A DNA stretch of 64,000 nt from Gemmatimonadota bacterium (GTDB taxonomy: Bacteria; Gemmatimonadota; Gemmatimonadetes; Longimicrobiales; Gaopeijiaceae). The DNA is taken from positions 62,001 through 126,000 of the forward strand of contig JAJDUP010000013.1 of assembly GCA_022826565.1 (NCBI GenBank). Direction: 5' to 3'. This document shows, piece after piece, positions 51,886 to 61,215 of this stretch. Positions within the stretch are counted from its first letter, which is position 1, and every line of letters starts with the position of its first letter. The notes under the pieces were generated by a model. It had not been told where the DNA came from and ran no database searches. It was given only the letters and a program-made list of their open reading frames with translations. The position numbers were made by a program, and so were the translations under genes.

Positions 51886-51893
51886 TTGTTTGT
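51850..51893 (-). pseudogene. relic of a PIN-domain toxin start (copy A)
   Basis: The minus strand reads TIDTNVLVYRHDRE in a frame other than that of the propeller gene. (V/I)DTNVLVY is the first acidic motif of VapC. About 20 of 22 bases match a second relic at 58.13-58.15 kb. Only the first motif survives. Confidence 0.45.
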
Positions 51894-51920
51894 GGGTAGA
51901 ATTACCGCTAATTTACCCAT

Positions 51921-53078
51921 ATGTACCAAAGAATGCTTGCTAAAGTCCTCGACTCCAACGAGCGGAGCGTGTTAGTGCTCGGGCCGAGGCAGGTCGGGAA
52001 GTCCACCCTTCTGGGCTCCACAGCACCGGATATCTCGCTGAATCTCGCGAGCCCGCGGGTGTTTCGCGACTTCGTCGGATATCCGGAGCGACTCGAGCGC
52101 GAGCTTCTGGCCGCGCCGCCTGAAGCGCGCACGGTGTTCATAGACGAGGTTCAACGTGTTCCGGCACTGCTCGATGTGGTGCAGCTCTTTCTTGACGAGT
52201 ATCCTGGCCGCTTTCGTTTTCTCCTTTCGGGATCCAGCGCGCGCAAGCTGAGGCGGGGACATGCCAACCTCCTGCCCGGGAGGATCCACGTCCACCAGAT
52301 GCATCCGCTTCTCGCGTGCGAACTGGGCGACGACTTCGACCTGGTCCGCGCGCTCGCACATGGGACGCTCCCGGGAATCTATTCGGAACAGAACGGCGCG
52401 CTGCGTGCCGCAGACCTCCGCAGCTATGCGGATACCTACCTGCGCGAGGAGATCCAGGCCGAGGCCCTTGTGCGGAACCTGGGGGGCTTCTCGCGTCTCC
52501 TTGATCTGATCGCGGCCTCTTCGGGCCGGATCCTCAACGTTCAGGCGATGTGCAAACAGGCCGGACTCGGGTACGAGACCACCCGCCGCTACATCGAGGT
52601 CCTGGAGGACACGCTGATCATGTTCCGGATCCCGGCGTGGAGCGGCTCCAGCCGTTCGAGCCTGGTCGCGCATCCCCGGCTCTTTCTCTTCGACACAGGC
52701 GTGCGCAACGCCCTGTTGAGGAGGCCGCTCGACGTGCCGCTGCCCGACGAACGCGGCGACCTGCTGGAGCACTTCGTCGGCTGTGAACTGCACCGCCGCC
52801 TGGGAACGCTGTGGCCGGAAGCCGCGCTCTTCCACTACCGGACGCGGTCCGGTGCCGAGGTCGACTTTGTGCTCGAGGTGGGACGGGACCTCTGGGGAAT
52901 CGAGGTCAAGGCGGGACATCGCGTGACCCGGAGCATGCTCCGGGGGCTGGCGTCGTTCGCGTCCCGCAGCGAGCGTGTCAAGCGGCGGATCGTGGTCTTT
53001 CTGGGCGAGCGGCGCCAACTGATCGATGGGGTCGAGGTGTTGCCGCTGGCGGAGTTTCTGAGGGAGTTGCCGGGGTGA
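51921..53078 (+). CDS. AAA ATPase with DUF4143 domain
   Basis: 385 aa. Walker A VLVLGPRQVGKSTLL, Walker B RTVFIDEVQRVPALLD and the sensor FLLSGSSARKLRR are followed by DUF4143 at about 200-350, with a PD-(D/E)xK-like end (FHYRTRSGAEVDFVLEVGRDLWGIEVKAGH). Family members are widespread and often AT-rich imports; some look like defence or mobile-element genes. An imperfect repeat GGGTA...TACCC lies just before the ATG. Function is not established. Confidence 0.8.
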   Translation: MYQRMLAKVLDSNERSVLVLGPRQVGKSTLLGSTAPDISLNLASPRVFRDFVGYPERLERELLAAPPEARTVFIDEVQRVPALLDVVQLFLDEYPGRFRFLLSGSSARKLRRGHANLLPGRIHVHQMHPLLACELGDDFDLVRALAHGTLPGIYSEQNGALRAADLRSYADTYLREEIQAEALVRNLGGFSRLLDLIAASSGRILNVQAMCKQAGLGYETTRRYIEVLEDTLIMFRIPAWSGSSRSSLVAHPRLFLFDTGVRNALLRRPLDVPLPDERGDLLEHFVGCELHRRLGTLWPEAALFHYRTRSGAEVDFVLEVGRDLWGIEVKAGHRVTRSMLRGLASFASRSERVKRRIVVFLGERRQLIDGVEVLPLAEFLRELPG

Positions 53079-53539
53079 TGCAGGACATGCTGTTGAAGTG
53101 CACCGGCCGGACGCGTGGAGCGCGGATAGCGGTCGCGACGGCCCTGGTGCTCACCGGAGGGCAGGCATGCGGGATCTTTGACGATGGTACTTGCCCCGCG
53201 TGGGATCCGGCGGGCATCGAGGTCGACATCGTGGACGCGGGCTCGGGAAGGATTGTTCCGCATAGCGCGAATCCGACCGGCTTCACCATCCGTGGAAGGC
53301 TTCGAATTCGAGAGCCCATGGACTTGGTCCCTCCCTTTCCCGGAGCTCCCACCCAGCTCGTGGGCGGCAAAGGACCTCCGGGGGCTCGTTCGGAGGTCTT
53401 CGTATACGATGTGGAAGTTGCAGCAGACGGTTATGAAACCTGGCGCACGAGCGAGATATCCGTCGAGGTGGACAACTGCGGTCACGCTCGAACCGTGGAG
53501 ATGGCCGCACGCTTTTTGCCTTCGACACCAGGAGAGTAG
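53078..53539 (+). CDS. putative lipoprotein
   Basis: 153 aa. The ATG overlaps the DUF4143 stop (TGATG). A signal region ends in ALVLTGGQACGIF, with lipobox-like QAC. The body has GIEVDIVDAGSGRIVPHSANP and a C-terminal EVFVYDVEVAADGYETW, a carboxypeptidase-regulatory-like segment. Nothing else can be assigned. Confidence 0.5.
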   Translation: MQDMLLKCTGRTRGARIAVATALVLTGGQACGIFDDGTCPAWDPAGIEVDIVDAGSGRIVPHSANPTGFTIRGRLRIREPMDLVPPFPGAPTQLVGGKGPPGARSEVFVYDVEVAADGYETWRTSEISVEVDNCGHARTVEMAARFLPSTPGE

Positions 53540-53548
53540 CAGCGCCCC

Positions 53549-54883
53549 CTACGCCGCCCCGTCGTTGCAATCGCTGAGACTGTAGTTCGGGTTGTTCGCC
53601 TCGTTGCCCGGAATCACCAGCGACAGGTCCGTGCCCCGCTGCAGGTTGTCCTTGTGGTACTCGCCCCATGGGTACACCGAGTTGGCCGCGCGGCCGTATT
53701 GGCGCACCAACCGCCGGAGATCGCCCAGTCGGTGCCCCGTGTTGAACAGCCAGAACGCGCGCTCGCGGAACATGAGGTCCACACGCCCCTTCTGATCGCC
53801 GGGGTCCGCCACCGGCTCCATCCCGACCGTCCCCCGCGCGGCGTTGATCGTCGCGAGCCATCCCGCCACGTCGCCGCTGTTGAGCTGGGCCTCGGCCTCG
53901 ATCATGCGGGCTTCGGCGCCGCTCGCCGTCTCCACGGGGGCGGCACGGCTGGTCAGCTTCAGATACCGGTACATGGGAGTCTCGGAGTCGAACCTCGAGA
54001 CGCCGACGTACTCCGTGGGCACCCGCGGGTCGCCGGCCGTAGCGAAATCCAGGCCGTTGCCGCCCTCGTTTTCCGAAACCGAGTAGCGGTCGAGTTCCCA
54101 GTTGTCCACATACATGAAGTTCTCTTCGCGGGAGGAATTCGTGGAGTGGACGGTCTCGTACAGGAAGTCCGTGGGCACGGTGGCGACCGCTGCGGCCGCG
54201 GCGGCGTAGTTCCCCTGGTTCAGCAGCGCCCGGCCCCTCAGCACGCTTGCAAAGTTCGCGATCCGCGCACTTCCGCCCGCGGCCTGGTCGGCCATGTTCA
54301 GCCGCTCGATAGCGCGGTCCATGATCTGGTCCGTGCTGAGCGGCATGCCGTACTCGATCTCGGGCTCCGTCCTGCCGAACGGCACCGCGCCGCAGTAGGC
54401 TTCGCCCATGAGGATGTGCACCGCGGCCGAGACGGTGTACAGCTCGCCGATCCGCGGGTCGCCGCCGGCCGACACCTCCTGCAGCAGTGCCGCCGCATCT
54501 TCCGCCGAGACGCGCGCCACGTGCAGGTTCTGGTACATCTGGTCCCACGACGCGTTCTGGGGATCCATCTCCCTCAGGTCCATGGCCCGGATCAGCGGCG
54601 GGGTGCCGCCGAACTTGAACTCGTCGCTGAACCAGCCCACCGCCTGCACCAGGCCCAGCGCCGATCCGGGGCCGCCGGCGGCTCCGTCCTTGGCCAGCGC
54701 GAACTCGCCGATGGCTCCGTTGTACAGCGCGGACGCGCCCTGGAGGGTGCGCAGCTGGTCGGGCTCGATGATGTCCGGGTCCGCGACGTCCAGAAGCGCG
54801 TCGCAGGCGGGGAGCGTTGCGATCAGAGCGAGCGCCGCGATCATCCGGGCCCTCGCATTCCGTTGTCTTCCATTCGTGTTCAT
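53549..54883 (-). CDS. SusD/RagB-family outer-membrane lipoprotein
   Basis: About 444 aa from the ATG at 54883, backed by AGAGGAAAA. Signal and lipobox: MIAALALIATLPACDALLDV. Repeating helices typical of SusD follow (GSALGLVQAVGWFSDEFKFGG, AAVHILMGEAYCGAVPFG), and near the C-terminus FRERAFWLFNTGHRLGDLRRL. SusD forms the lid of the SusC barrel and captures polymer-derived ligands. It lies directly downstream of susC. The substrate cannot be read from the sequence. Confidence 0.9.
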   Translation of the reverse strand: MNTNGRQRNARARMIAALALIATLPACDALLDVADPDIIEPDQLRTLQGASALYNGAIGEFALAKDGAAGGPGSALGLVQAVGWFSDEFKFGGTPPLIRAMDLREMDPQNASWDQMYQNLHVARVSAEDAAALLQEVSAGGDPRIGELYTVSAAVHILMGEAYCGAVPFGRTEPEIEYGMPLSTDQIMDRAIERLNMADQAAGGSARIANFASVLRGRALLNQGNYAAAAAAVATVPTDFLYETVHSTNSSREENFMYVDNWELDRYSVSENEGGNGLDFATAGDPRVPTEYVGVSRFDSETPMYRYLKLTSRAAPVETASGAEARMIEAEAQLNSGDVAGWLATINAARGTVGMEPVADPGDQKGRVDLMFRERAFWLFNTGHRLGDLRRLVRQYGRAANSVYPWGEYHKDNLQRGTDLSLVIPGNEANNPNYSLSDCNDGAA

Positions 54884-54934
54884 GTCGGTTTTCCTCTCGT
54901 GAGTCATGGTCTTTGTCGTCATGGTTGCCATGGG

Positions 54935-57900
54935 TCAATACCCGAGGTTGACTCTGAGCATGAACGCTCTCAGCTGGCCCGCCTGCACGAAGTTGTAGTT
55001 GGGTCCGTCCGTACTTGCGCCCGAGGTGTTCACCTCCGGGTCCCAGCTGGTGAAGTTGGTGTAGGTGAAGAGGTTGCGTCCCGTGAGGATGATCGATGCC
55101 GAGCGCGCGCCGATCCGCTGCGCCCATTCGGCCGGCGTGTTCAGACGGACGTGGGCTTCGCGAACCTTGAGGAAGGAGGCGTCCTCGGCGTAGGCGCCGA
55201 AGGCCCGGGAGCCGGCGACCGCCTTGGCCTGCGCCTCAAGCGGTGCGCTGGGGTCGTTGAGGTCGCGGCAGTTCTGCACGAATGCGCACTGGAAAAGGGT
55301 GTTTACGTTGTGCGAGACGTATCCGCCCTGGTAGTCGAGGAGGCCGCCGACCTCGACCCGGCCGCTCAGCAGCGACAGGCTGGTCCCCAGCTGCAGATTC
55401 TGCGTCGGGATCGTGCTGCCGTTGAACACGGCGGTATCCGAAACCACGACTTCGCTCGGAACGATGATTCCGTCGCCGTTCGCGTCCTCCCACGACTCGA
55501 GCCTCGGCCACCACAGTCCGTAGAGCGGGAACCCGACGGCCTGCTTGTAGCCGAAGCCCTGAAGCGGCGTAACGCCTTCGCCGAGCTCGATCAGCTCGTT
55601 GGAGTTCTTCGCGCCCGTGATGGCGATCGACCAGCTCAGGTCCTCGCGCTCGATGATGCGGGCGTCCAGGCTGACCTCGATCCCCTGGTTCATCACCTCG
55701 CCGAGGTTCTCGACGCGGGTCTGGGTCGCGCCCAGCGAGCCGGGCAGCTCGCGGTTCACCAGCGCGTCGGTGGTGCTCTTGTTGTAGTAGGTGAACTGGA
55801 TGTCGACCCTGTTGTCGAGGACCGTGGCGTCGAACCCGCCCTCGTACTCGGTCGACCGCTCGGGCCGGAGCTCGATGTTGCCGAGGCCGCCGATGGTGAC
55901 CGAGGGCTGCGATGTGGTCTGATCGCCTACCAGGATCGAGCTCGTGACCGGCAGCAGGAACCTGAGCGCCGCGTTCGCGTCGGGCTGCAGACCCGACTGG
56001 CCGAAGGCGCCGCGCAGGCGCAGCGAGTTGACCCAGCCGGCGTCCGGGTCGTCGAGGGCGATGAACGAGACCGAGGCCTTGGGGTACCAGGCCGCCTCGA
56101 AGCCTTCGCCGAACGCGCTGTTCTGGTCGACGCGGATGGCGCCGGTCACGTACACGCGGTCGTTCCAGCCCAGCTGCTGTTCGAGATAGCTGCCGACCGT
56201 CTTCGTCTCGACGGTGATCTCGCCCGAATTCTTGGTCGCACCGGCGTCGATGGACTGGCCGCCGGGCGGGAAGACGGCAGCCGAGTTGAGGGTGCCTTCG
56301 AGGAGGTCCTCGTTGTACTGGGCACCGACCGAGGTACGGGAACTGATCTGGTCGGTGATGTCGAAGTTCGCGCTGCTGCCCAGGTCCACCGAGTACTTGT
56401 ACTGCGTGAAGGAGTCGATCGCCCGGATCCCCTGGCGCTGCTGCCCGCAGATCGCGCAGCCCTGGCCCGGAGCGTTGAACGACTCGTCGCTGTAGCCGGT
56501 GTAGTCCATACCCACCGTGGCGTGCGCGGTCATGTAGCCGGTCGGCCTCCAGTTGAGCCGTCCGCTGTTGATGAAGCGGTCGTTCTCGCGCCAGACGATA
56601 TGCGCGAAGTTCTGGTCCGGCGGCGCGAAGCCGAAGGGGCTCGGGGCGTCCGGGTTCGCGGTGCCGAAGATCGCGGTGCCGTAGATGCCCTCCAGGTTGT
56701 CGCCAGTCTGCGGCAGGTAGAGGTCGCTCTTCACCACCCCCATCGACACGTTCAGGTCCATGTTGTCGCGAACGTCGGCGCTCAGGTTCGCCCGCAGGTT
56801 GACCTTGTTGAGTTCGTTCGGGTACAGCTGCTCTTCGGGGATCACGTCCGTGCCGCGCTCCTCGTACAGGAATTCGCGGCTGATATCGGGCATCTTCACG
56901 ACCCCGGTCTCGTTCTCCCACTCGGCCGACACGAAGTAGCGCACGGTGTTGCCGCCGCTGACCTGTGCGCCGTACTGCTGCCGGTGTCCGTCCTTGATGG
57001 GCGAGTACTCCGGCTCGGTGAGCAGGTTGCGGGTGTACAGCTGCTCGATCGTGCACTGTCCCATCGCCTGGTGCATCGGCAGACAGAGCCGCGACTGGCC
57101 GTTGGCTCCGCGGCCCTGGGAATAGTAGATCCCCGGGTATTCCGCCGGATCCTGGCTCAGCCCCTGCTCGACCCAGATGTTCCAGCGGGGCGGTCCCTCC
57201 GTGCCGCGCTTGGTCGTGATCCAGATGACGCCGTTGGCGGCCTGCGTCCCGTAGAGGGTGGCCGCGGACGGCCCCTTCACGATCTCGATGCTCTCGATCT
57301 CCTCGGGGTTCAGGTCGTTGAAGAACGAGGGCTCGCCGCCGCCGATATACTGGTCTCCGCCCAGCGCGGGTGAACCGGAGTTGACCCGGATGCCGTCGAC
57401 GTAGACCAGGGGGTCTGGTGAGAGCGTTGCGCTGGAAATGCCGCGAATGCGAATGCGGGCACCCGTGCCGACCGTCCCGTCCGACGGGATTACCGAGACC
57501 CCTGAGGCGCGCCCCTGTAGCAGCTCCTGGAAGCTCGTTACTGGCGCCACCTCGGTGAGCATCGAGGTTTCGATCTTCGCGATGGCGTTGCCGATCTCGC
57601 GGCGCCGCTGCTCTCCGGTGGCGGTCACCACGATCTCGTCCATGGATAGCGCCATGAGCTGCAAGACGAAGTCGCGCACCGCGCTTTCGCCGGCCGCGAC
57701 CGTCACGGACTGGGTCGCCGTAGCGTACCCCAACAGCACTACCGTGATGTCGTGATCCCCGACCGGCACATTGTTGAGCAGGTAGCGGCCCGCTTCGGTG
57801 GTCAGGCCGCCGATCGTCGTTCCCTCGATCGCAACCTGGGCCCCGGCGAGGGGCTGGCCCCCGGCGTCCTGCACCGACCCGGTTACCGTGCCTGTCTGGG

Positions 57901-57967
57901 CCAGTACCGGGGCGGCCGCGAGAGCCAGGGAAACGATGGAGATAGAGAACTCGCGCAGGCGTTTCAT
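54935..57967 (-). CDS. SusC/RagA-family TonB-dependent transporter
   Basis: 1010 aa from the ATG at 57967, after GAGGAGG. Signal peptide SISIVSLALAAAPVLAQ, a carboxypeptidase-like N-domain (GTVTGSVQDAGGQPLAGAQVAIEGT), then the plug with EIVVTATGEQRRREIGNAIAK and SIEIVKGPSAATLYGTQAANGVIWITTKRG, then the barrel ending AFMLRVNLGY. It is an outer-membrane nutrient importer energised by TonB. With the SusD gene 51 bp downstream it makes one transport unit. Confidence 0.92.
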   Translation of the reverse strand: MKRLREFSISIVSLALAAAPVLAQTGTVTGSVQDAGGQPLAGAQVAIEGTTIGGLTTEAGRYLLNNVPVGDHDITVVLLGYATATQSVTVAAGESAVRDFVLQLMALSMDEIVVTATGEQRRREIGNAIAKIETSMLTEVAPVTSFQELLQGRASGVSVIPSDGTVGTGARIRIRGISSATLSPDPLVYVDGIRVNSGSPALGGDQYIGGGEPSFFNDLNPEEIESIEIVKGPSAATLYGTQAANGVIWITTKRGTEGPPRWNIWVEQGLSQDPAEYPGIYYSQGRGANGQSRLCLPMHQAMGQCTIEQLYTRNLLTEPEYSPIKDGHRQQYGAQVSGGNTVRYFVSAEWENETGVVKMPDISREFLYEERGTDVIPEEQLYPNELNKVNLRANLSADVRDNMDLNVSMGVVKSDLYLPQTGDNLEGIYGTAIFGTANPDAPSPFGFAPPDQNFAHIVWRENDRFINSGRLNWRPTGYMTAHATVGMDYTGYSDESFNAPGQGCAICGQQRQGIRAIDSFTQYKYSVDLGSSANFDITDQISSRTSVGAQYNEDLLEGTLNSAAVFPPGGQSIDAGATKNSGEITVETKTVGSYLEQQLGWNDRVYVTGAIRVDQNSAFGEGFEAAWYPKASVSFIALDDPDAGWVNSLRLRGAFGQSGLQPDANAALRFLLPVTSSILVGDQTTSQPSVTIGGLGNIELRPERSTEYEGGFDATVLDNRVDIQFTYYNKSTTDALVNRELPGSLGATQTRVENLGEVMNQGIEVSLDARIIEREDLSWSIAITGAKNSNELIELGEGVTPLQGFGYKQAVGFPLYGLWWPRLESWEDANGDGIIVPSEVVVSDTAVFNGSTIPTQNLQLGTSLSLLSGRVEVGGLLDYQGGYVSHNVNTLFQCAFVQNCRDLNDPSAPLEAQAKAVAGSRAFGAYAEDASFLKVREAHVRLNTPAEWAQRIGARSASIILTGRNLFTYTNFTSWDPEVNTSGASTDGPNYNFVQAGQLRAFMLRVNLGY

Positions 57968-58099
57968 CAGCCTCCTCCTTGCAGCGAGGAACCGGCGCCC
58001 GCGTTGGCTGGGTGGCGAACGCCGAGTTATACACCCACCCATCCGATCCAACGTCCGTCAAAGTAGGGCGGGGTGGGGGGGGATGGCTAGCGGTGAGGT

Positions 58100-58175
58100 G
58101 CTCGCCGGATGCTTAGCGGTGGTGTCCGTCCGTCGTGACGATAGACGAAGACGCTCGTGTCAACGAAGACGCCAC
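58100..58175 (-). pseudogene. relic of a PIN-domain toxin start (copy B)
   Basis: Downstream of the HicB-like gene the minus strand reads GVFVDTSVFVYRHDGRTPP, then a stop after ~12 more residues. VDTSVFVY is the first VapC motif. No start codon is in frame and the remaining ~100 residues are missing. Near-identical bases occur at 51.85 kb. The rest of the 58053-58183 gap holds nothing else. Confidence 0.45.
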
Positions 58176-58183
58176 TTTGTCCG

Positions 58184-58552
58184 CTACCCCACTGCCGTCC
58201 TCCGCTGGCTATCACCAACCCTGGTGCCGACGGCTCTGCGAATTGCGTCCACGATCCACGAGTTGATGCTCACCTGACCGGCGGCCGCGGCCCCGGCAAC
58301 GAGAGCATGGAGTTCGGAGCCAAGGCGCAGATTCAGTTTCCCCGAAAACGGACGTTTGGGCTCGACCCCGTCCTCCGCACACCATTCGAGGTATTCGTCC
58401 ACCGACCGCTCGAATTCTCTTCGCAGCTCCGTCGCATCGATAGCCTCGAACGTGGCGATCGGATAGGGCCCGCTGTTCACGACCCGTCCGTGAAGGACTT
58501 CCACGGAGTCGTCGAACTCCACCGCGGCGACGTATCCCTTGTATTCCATCAT
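58184..58552 (-). CDS. HicB-family antitoxin-like protein, solitary
   Basis: 122 aa from the ATG at 58552 (AGGAG about 8 bp before). MEYKGYVAAVEFDDSVEVLHGRV and ELRREFERSVDEYLEWCAEDG are the HicB RNase-H-like fold. KPFSGKLNLRLG and HALVAGAAAAGQVSINSWIVDAIRRA form the C-terminal ribbon-helix-helix. No hicA lies on either side. The dispersed element copy 6 sits directly in front, so this protein is a candidate for binding it. Confidence 0.85.
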   Translation of the reverse strand: MMEYKGYVAAVEFDDSVEVLHGRVVNSGPYPIATFEAIDATELRREFERSVDEYLEWCAEDGVEPKRPFSGKLNLRLGSELHALVAGAAAAGQVSINSWIVDAIRRAVGTRVGDSQRRTAVG

Positions 58553-58567
58553 GGTTCGACTCCTGCT

Positions 58568-58607
58568 GTTCAATTAGACATTACAGAATGTAAACCCGGC
58601 TTTACAT
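58568..58607 (-). repeat. dispersed ATGTAA element, copy 6
   Basis: Reads on the minus strand. ATGTAAAG at columns 1-8, ACA at 17-19 and CTGTAA at 22-27. Here the left half makes a perfect inverted repeat, AATGTAAA-GCCGGG-TTTACATT. It lies 16-55 bp upstream of the HicB-like ATG, in a typical operator position. The rest of 58608-58766 shows nothing. Confidence 0.6.
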
Positions 58608-58766
58608 TGTCGACCCTGCGCTCTCCGCGTTCCCAGTGTTGAGCTCGATCCCCACGTCAGTCAGACCGGGAGATGGGATAGTGTGGATGGCTGGCGGCGA
58701 GGTGATCGTATCCGCACTTTGCCCCGTGACCTAACCCCTCCGAGCCACACAACCGGAGTAGCCGTG

Positions 58767-59942
58767 ATGAAGCGCACTCCCCAAGTCGGTTCCCCGGCCC
58801 TGGTGGCCCTCACCCTCGCCGCCGCCTGCGCCGCCCCCGACGCCCAGCCCCCCGGCGAAACCGGGGCATCCGCACCTGCCGAACAGCTCACGGAACCCGA
58901 CCACTTCGTCCCATCCACCCCCGAAAACCTCAACTGGGGCTGGTTCCCGATTGACAAGGACCCCGTCCTCCGCATGCAATCCGGCGAAACCGTCCGCGTC
59001 AACACGCTGACCCACGTGGGCGCCGGCCAGAGCGAGGATCCAGTCGCCTACCTGACCGGACTCGGCATCCCGCGCGAGGAAATCCTCCAGGACGTGCTGG
59101 ACTTCTGGGCCACGCGCGAAGGGCGGCCCCGCGAGGGGCGGAGCGGCCACGTCATCACCGGGCCGATCCACGTCGAAGGCGCAGAGCCCGGCGACGTGCT
59201 GGAGATCGAAATCCTCTCCAATGAGACGCGCGTCCCATGGGGCGTGAACAGCACGAGCGCCCGCGGCGGCGTGTTCTCGACCTCCTACCCGGGGTACGCG
59301 GACGGCGATCCCGCGCTGGACATCCCGCCCGGCACCCGCCACGTGATCCGCACCGGCGAGGCCGATGGCCGGGAGGTCGCGTTCTTCTCCGACGACATCC
59401 AGGTGCCGCTCGCCCCGTTCATGGGCATCCTGGCCGTGGCGCCCGATCCGGTGGTGGGCCAGCCCGGCGTGACCGTCCCCGGCGTGCAGGGGTCGCGCCC
59501 GCCCGGAGCCTTCGGCGGCAACCTCGACGTCAAGGACCTGACCGCCGGCACTACGCTCCAACTTCCGGTGTTCCATCCCGGCGCTCTGTTCTATGTCGGA
59601 GATCCGCATGGGGCTCAGGGCGACGGTGAGGTCAGCGGGACGGCGATCGAGCAGTCTCTGACCGGTACCTTCCGGCTCACGGTGCACAAGGACCGCAGCA
59701 TCGCGGCGCCGCGGGCCGAGAATGCCGACCATTACATCCTGATGGGGATCGATCTGGACCTGGACCGGGCCGCCCGCCACGCCGTGTGGGAGGTCGTCGA
59801 TTTCCTCGTCGAAGAGAAGGGGATGACGCCGGCCAAGGCGCTGTCGCTGGCCAGCATTGCCGTGGACTTCCGTGTCAGTGAAGTAGTGGACCTGACGCAG
59901 GTTGTGTCAGGCTTCATCCCGAAGAGCATTTTTTTGAGGTAG
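58767..59942 (+). CDS. secreted acetamidase/formamidase family protein
   Basis: 391 aa from the ATG at 58767. The signal region (ALVALTLAAACAAPD) fits a lipoprotein. The FmdA/AmdA fold is clear: HVITGPIHVEGAEPGDVLEIEI, FMGILAVAPD and the Gly-rich FGGNLDVKDLTAGTTLQLPVFHPGALFYVGDPHGAQGDGEV. These enzymes hydrolyse formamide or acetamide in the cytoplasm; export is unusual. The substrate is uncertain. Confidence 0.85.
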   Translation: MKRTPQVGSPALVALTLAAACAAPDAQPPGETGASAPAEQLTEPDHFVPSTPENLNWGWFPIDKDPVLRMQSGETVRVNTLTHVGAGQSEDPVAYLTGLGIPREEILQDVLDFWATREGRPREGRSGHVITGPIHVEGAEPGDVLEIEILSNETRVPWGVNSTSARGGVFSTSYPGYADGDPALDIPPGTRHVIRTGEADGREVAFFSDDIQVPLAPFMGILAVAPDPVVGQPGVTVPGVQGSRPPGAFGGNLDVKDLTAGTTLQLPVFHPGALFYVGDPHGAQGDGEVSGTAIEQSLTGTFRLTVHKDRSIAAPRAENADHYILMGIDLDLDRAARHAVWEVVDFLVEEKGMTPAKALSLASIAVDFRVSEVVDLTQVVSGFIPKSIFLR

Positions 59943-59977
59943 TCAGCAATCTCCGTAGCCGGTTGGAGGACCGAGTC

Positions 59978-61075
59978 ATGAAGACCTTGTTCAGTGCGTT
60001 CGCAGCGGTGTCCCTGGCTGTTCTGATGACCCCGGTGTCCGGCCTCGCTCAGGAGACGGGCAACATGCAGGGGTCCGACCCCACCCTGGAGGAGTGGGAG
60101 GTCCCGTGGGAGGAGAGCCGGCCGCGCGATCCCTACGTCGCGCCTGACGGCCGGGTCTGGTTCGTCGGGCAGCGCTCCCACTACGCCGCCTGGCTCGACC
60201 CCGACACGGGCGAGTTCAAGCGATTCGACCTTCCCGACGGCGCCGGACCGCATACCGTCGTGGTGGGGAGCGACGGGATGGCCTGGTACACGGGCAACCG
60301 GGTCGGCAACATCGGCCGCATCGATCCCGTGAGCGGCGAGATCGAGATCTTCCCGATGCCCGACGAGCGCGCCCGCGACCCCCACACCTTCGCCTTCGAT
60401 GCGGCTGGCGACCTCTGGTTCACCGTCCAGGGCGGCAACCTGGTCGGCAAGTTCTGGCGGGAGACGGGCGACGTGCGCCTGGTCGAGATGCCGGACAACC
60501 CCGGCGGTCGCGGCGGATCGACCCGTCCCTACGGCCTGAAGATGGACTCCCGCGACCGGCCCTGGGCGACCCTCTTCGGCACGAACCAGCTGGTCATGGT
60601 CGATCCCGAAACCTTCGAGCCCACCTACTACGAGCTTCCTGAGGGCGCGCGGCCCCGCCGGCTGGTCATCGACTCGCGCGACATCGTCTGGTACGTCGAT
60701 TACGCGCGCGGATTCCTGGGCCGCCTCGATCCGGAGTCCGGCGAGGTCACGGAGTGGGAGAACCCGAGCGGCGAGGGCGCCCGTCCGTACGGCGTCGCGA
60801 TCGACAACGACGACCGCGTCTGGTTCGTCGAGACCGGCGTGCGGCCGAACAGGTTCGTGGGCTTCGACACCCGCACGGAGCAGTACATCAGCGAGATGGA
60901 CGTCGGCAGCGGCGGCGGAACCATCCGCCACATGTACTTCGATCCCGAAACCAACGTCGTCTGGTTCGGGACGGACGTGAACACGGTCGGGCGCGCGGTG
61001 CTGCCGCCGCTGAGGAGGGTCAGCGAGGACACGGAGAACCCGCCGCCATTCTCTGGAGTCAGCACACAGGGGTAG
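59978..61075 (+). CDS. secreted Vgb-like beta-propeller protein (virginiamycin B lyase family)
   Basis: 365 aa from the ATG at 59978. The signal peptide is MKTLFSAFAAVSLAVLMTPVSGLAQ. Seven-bladed propeller repeats of Vgb/NHL type follow, each ending in DxxGxxW: APDGRVWFVGQ, GSDGMAWYTGN, DAAGDLWFTVQ, DSRDRPWATLF, DSRDIVWYVDY, DNDDRVWFVET. Vgb linearises streptogramin B, but most family members have unknown roles, and virginiamycin lyase activity cannot be inferred here. Confidence 0.82.
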   Translation: MKTLFSAFAAVSLAVLMTPVSGLAQETGNMQGSDPTLEEWEVPWEESRPRDPYVAPDGRVWFVGQRSHYAAWLDPDTGEFKRFDLPDGAGPHTVVVGSDGMAWYTGNRVGNIGRIDPVSGEIEIFPMPDERARDPHTFAFDAAGDLWFTVQGGNLVGKFWRETGDVRLVEMPDNPGGRGGSTRPYGLKMDSRDRPWATLFGTNQLVMVDPETFEPTYYELPEGARPRRLVIDSRDIVWYVDYARGFLGRLDPESGEVTEWENPSGEGARPYGVAIDNDDRVWFVETGVRPNRFVGFDTRTEQYISEMDVGSGGGTIRHMYFDPETNVVWFGTDVNTVGRAVLPPLRRVSEDTENPPPFSGVSTQG

Positions 61076-61215
61076 GCGTATCGCATCAGAAGTTTCTCTC
61101 GAAGATTCCCGGTTGCCGGGCCACCAGCTTGATTGGGCGATCCGCAACGATCAAGTTGCCCGTACCAAGCTGCTACGGAAGCATTATGCACGGAAGTGAT
61201 CGAAGGAGCCGACCA

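Noticed and set aside
53654..57373. 1239-codon open frame on the plus strand
   Set aside because: It is antisense to SusD and SusC, which carry complete family motifs. The long frame reflects high GC at third positions.
55236..58061. 941-codon second minus-strand frame
   Set aside because: It overlaps SusC in another frame and has Arg/Gly/Pro-biased composition without motifs.
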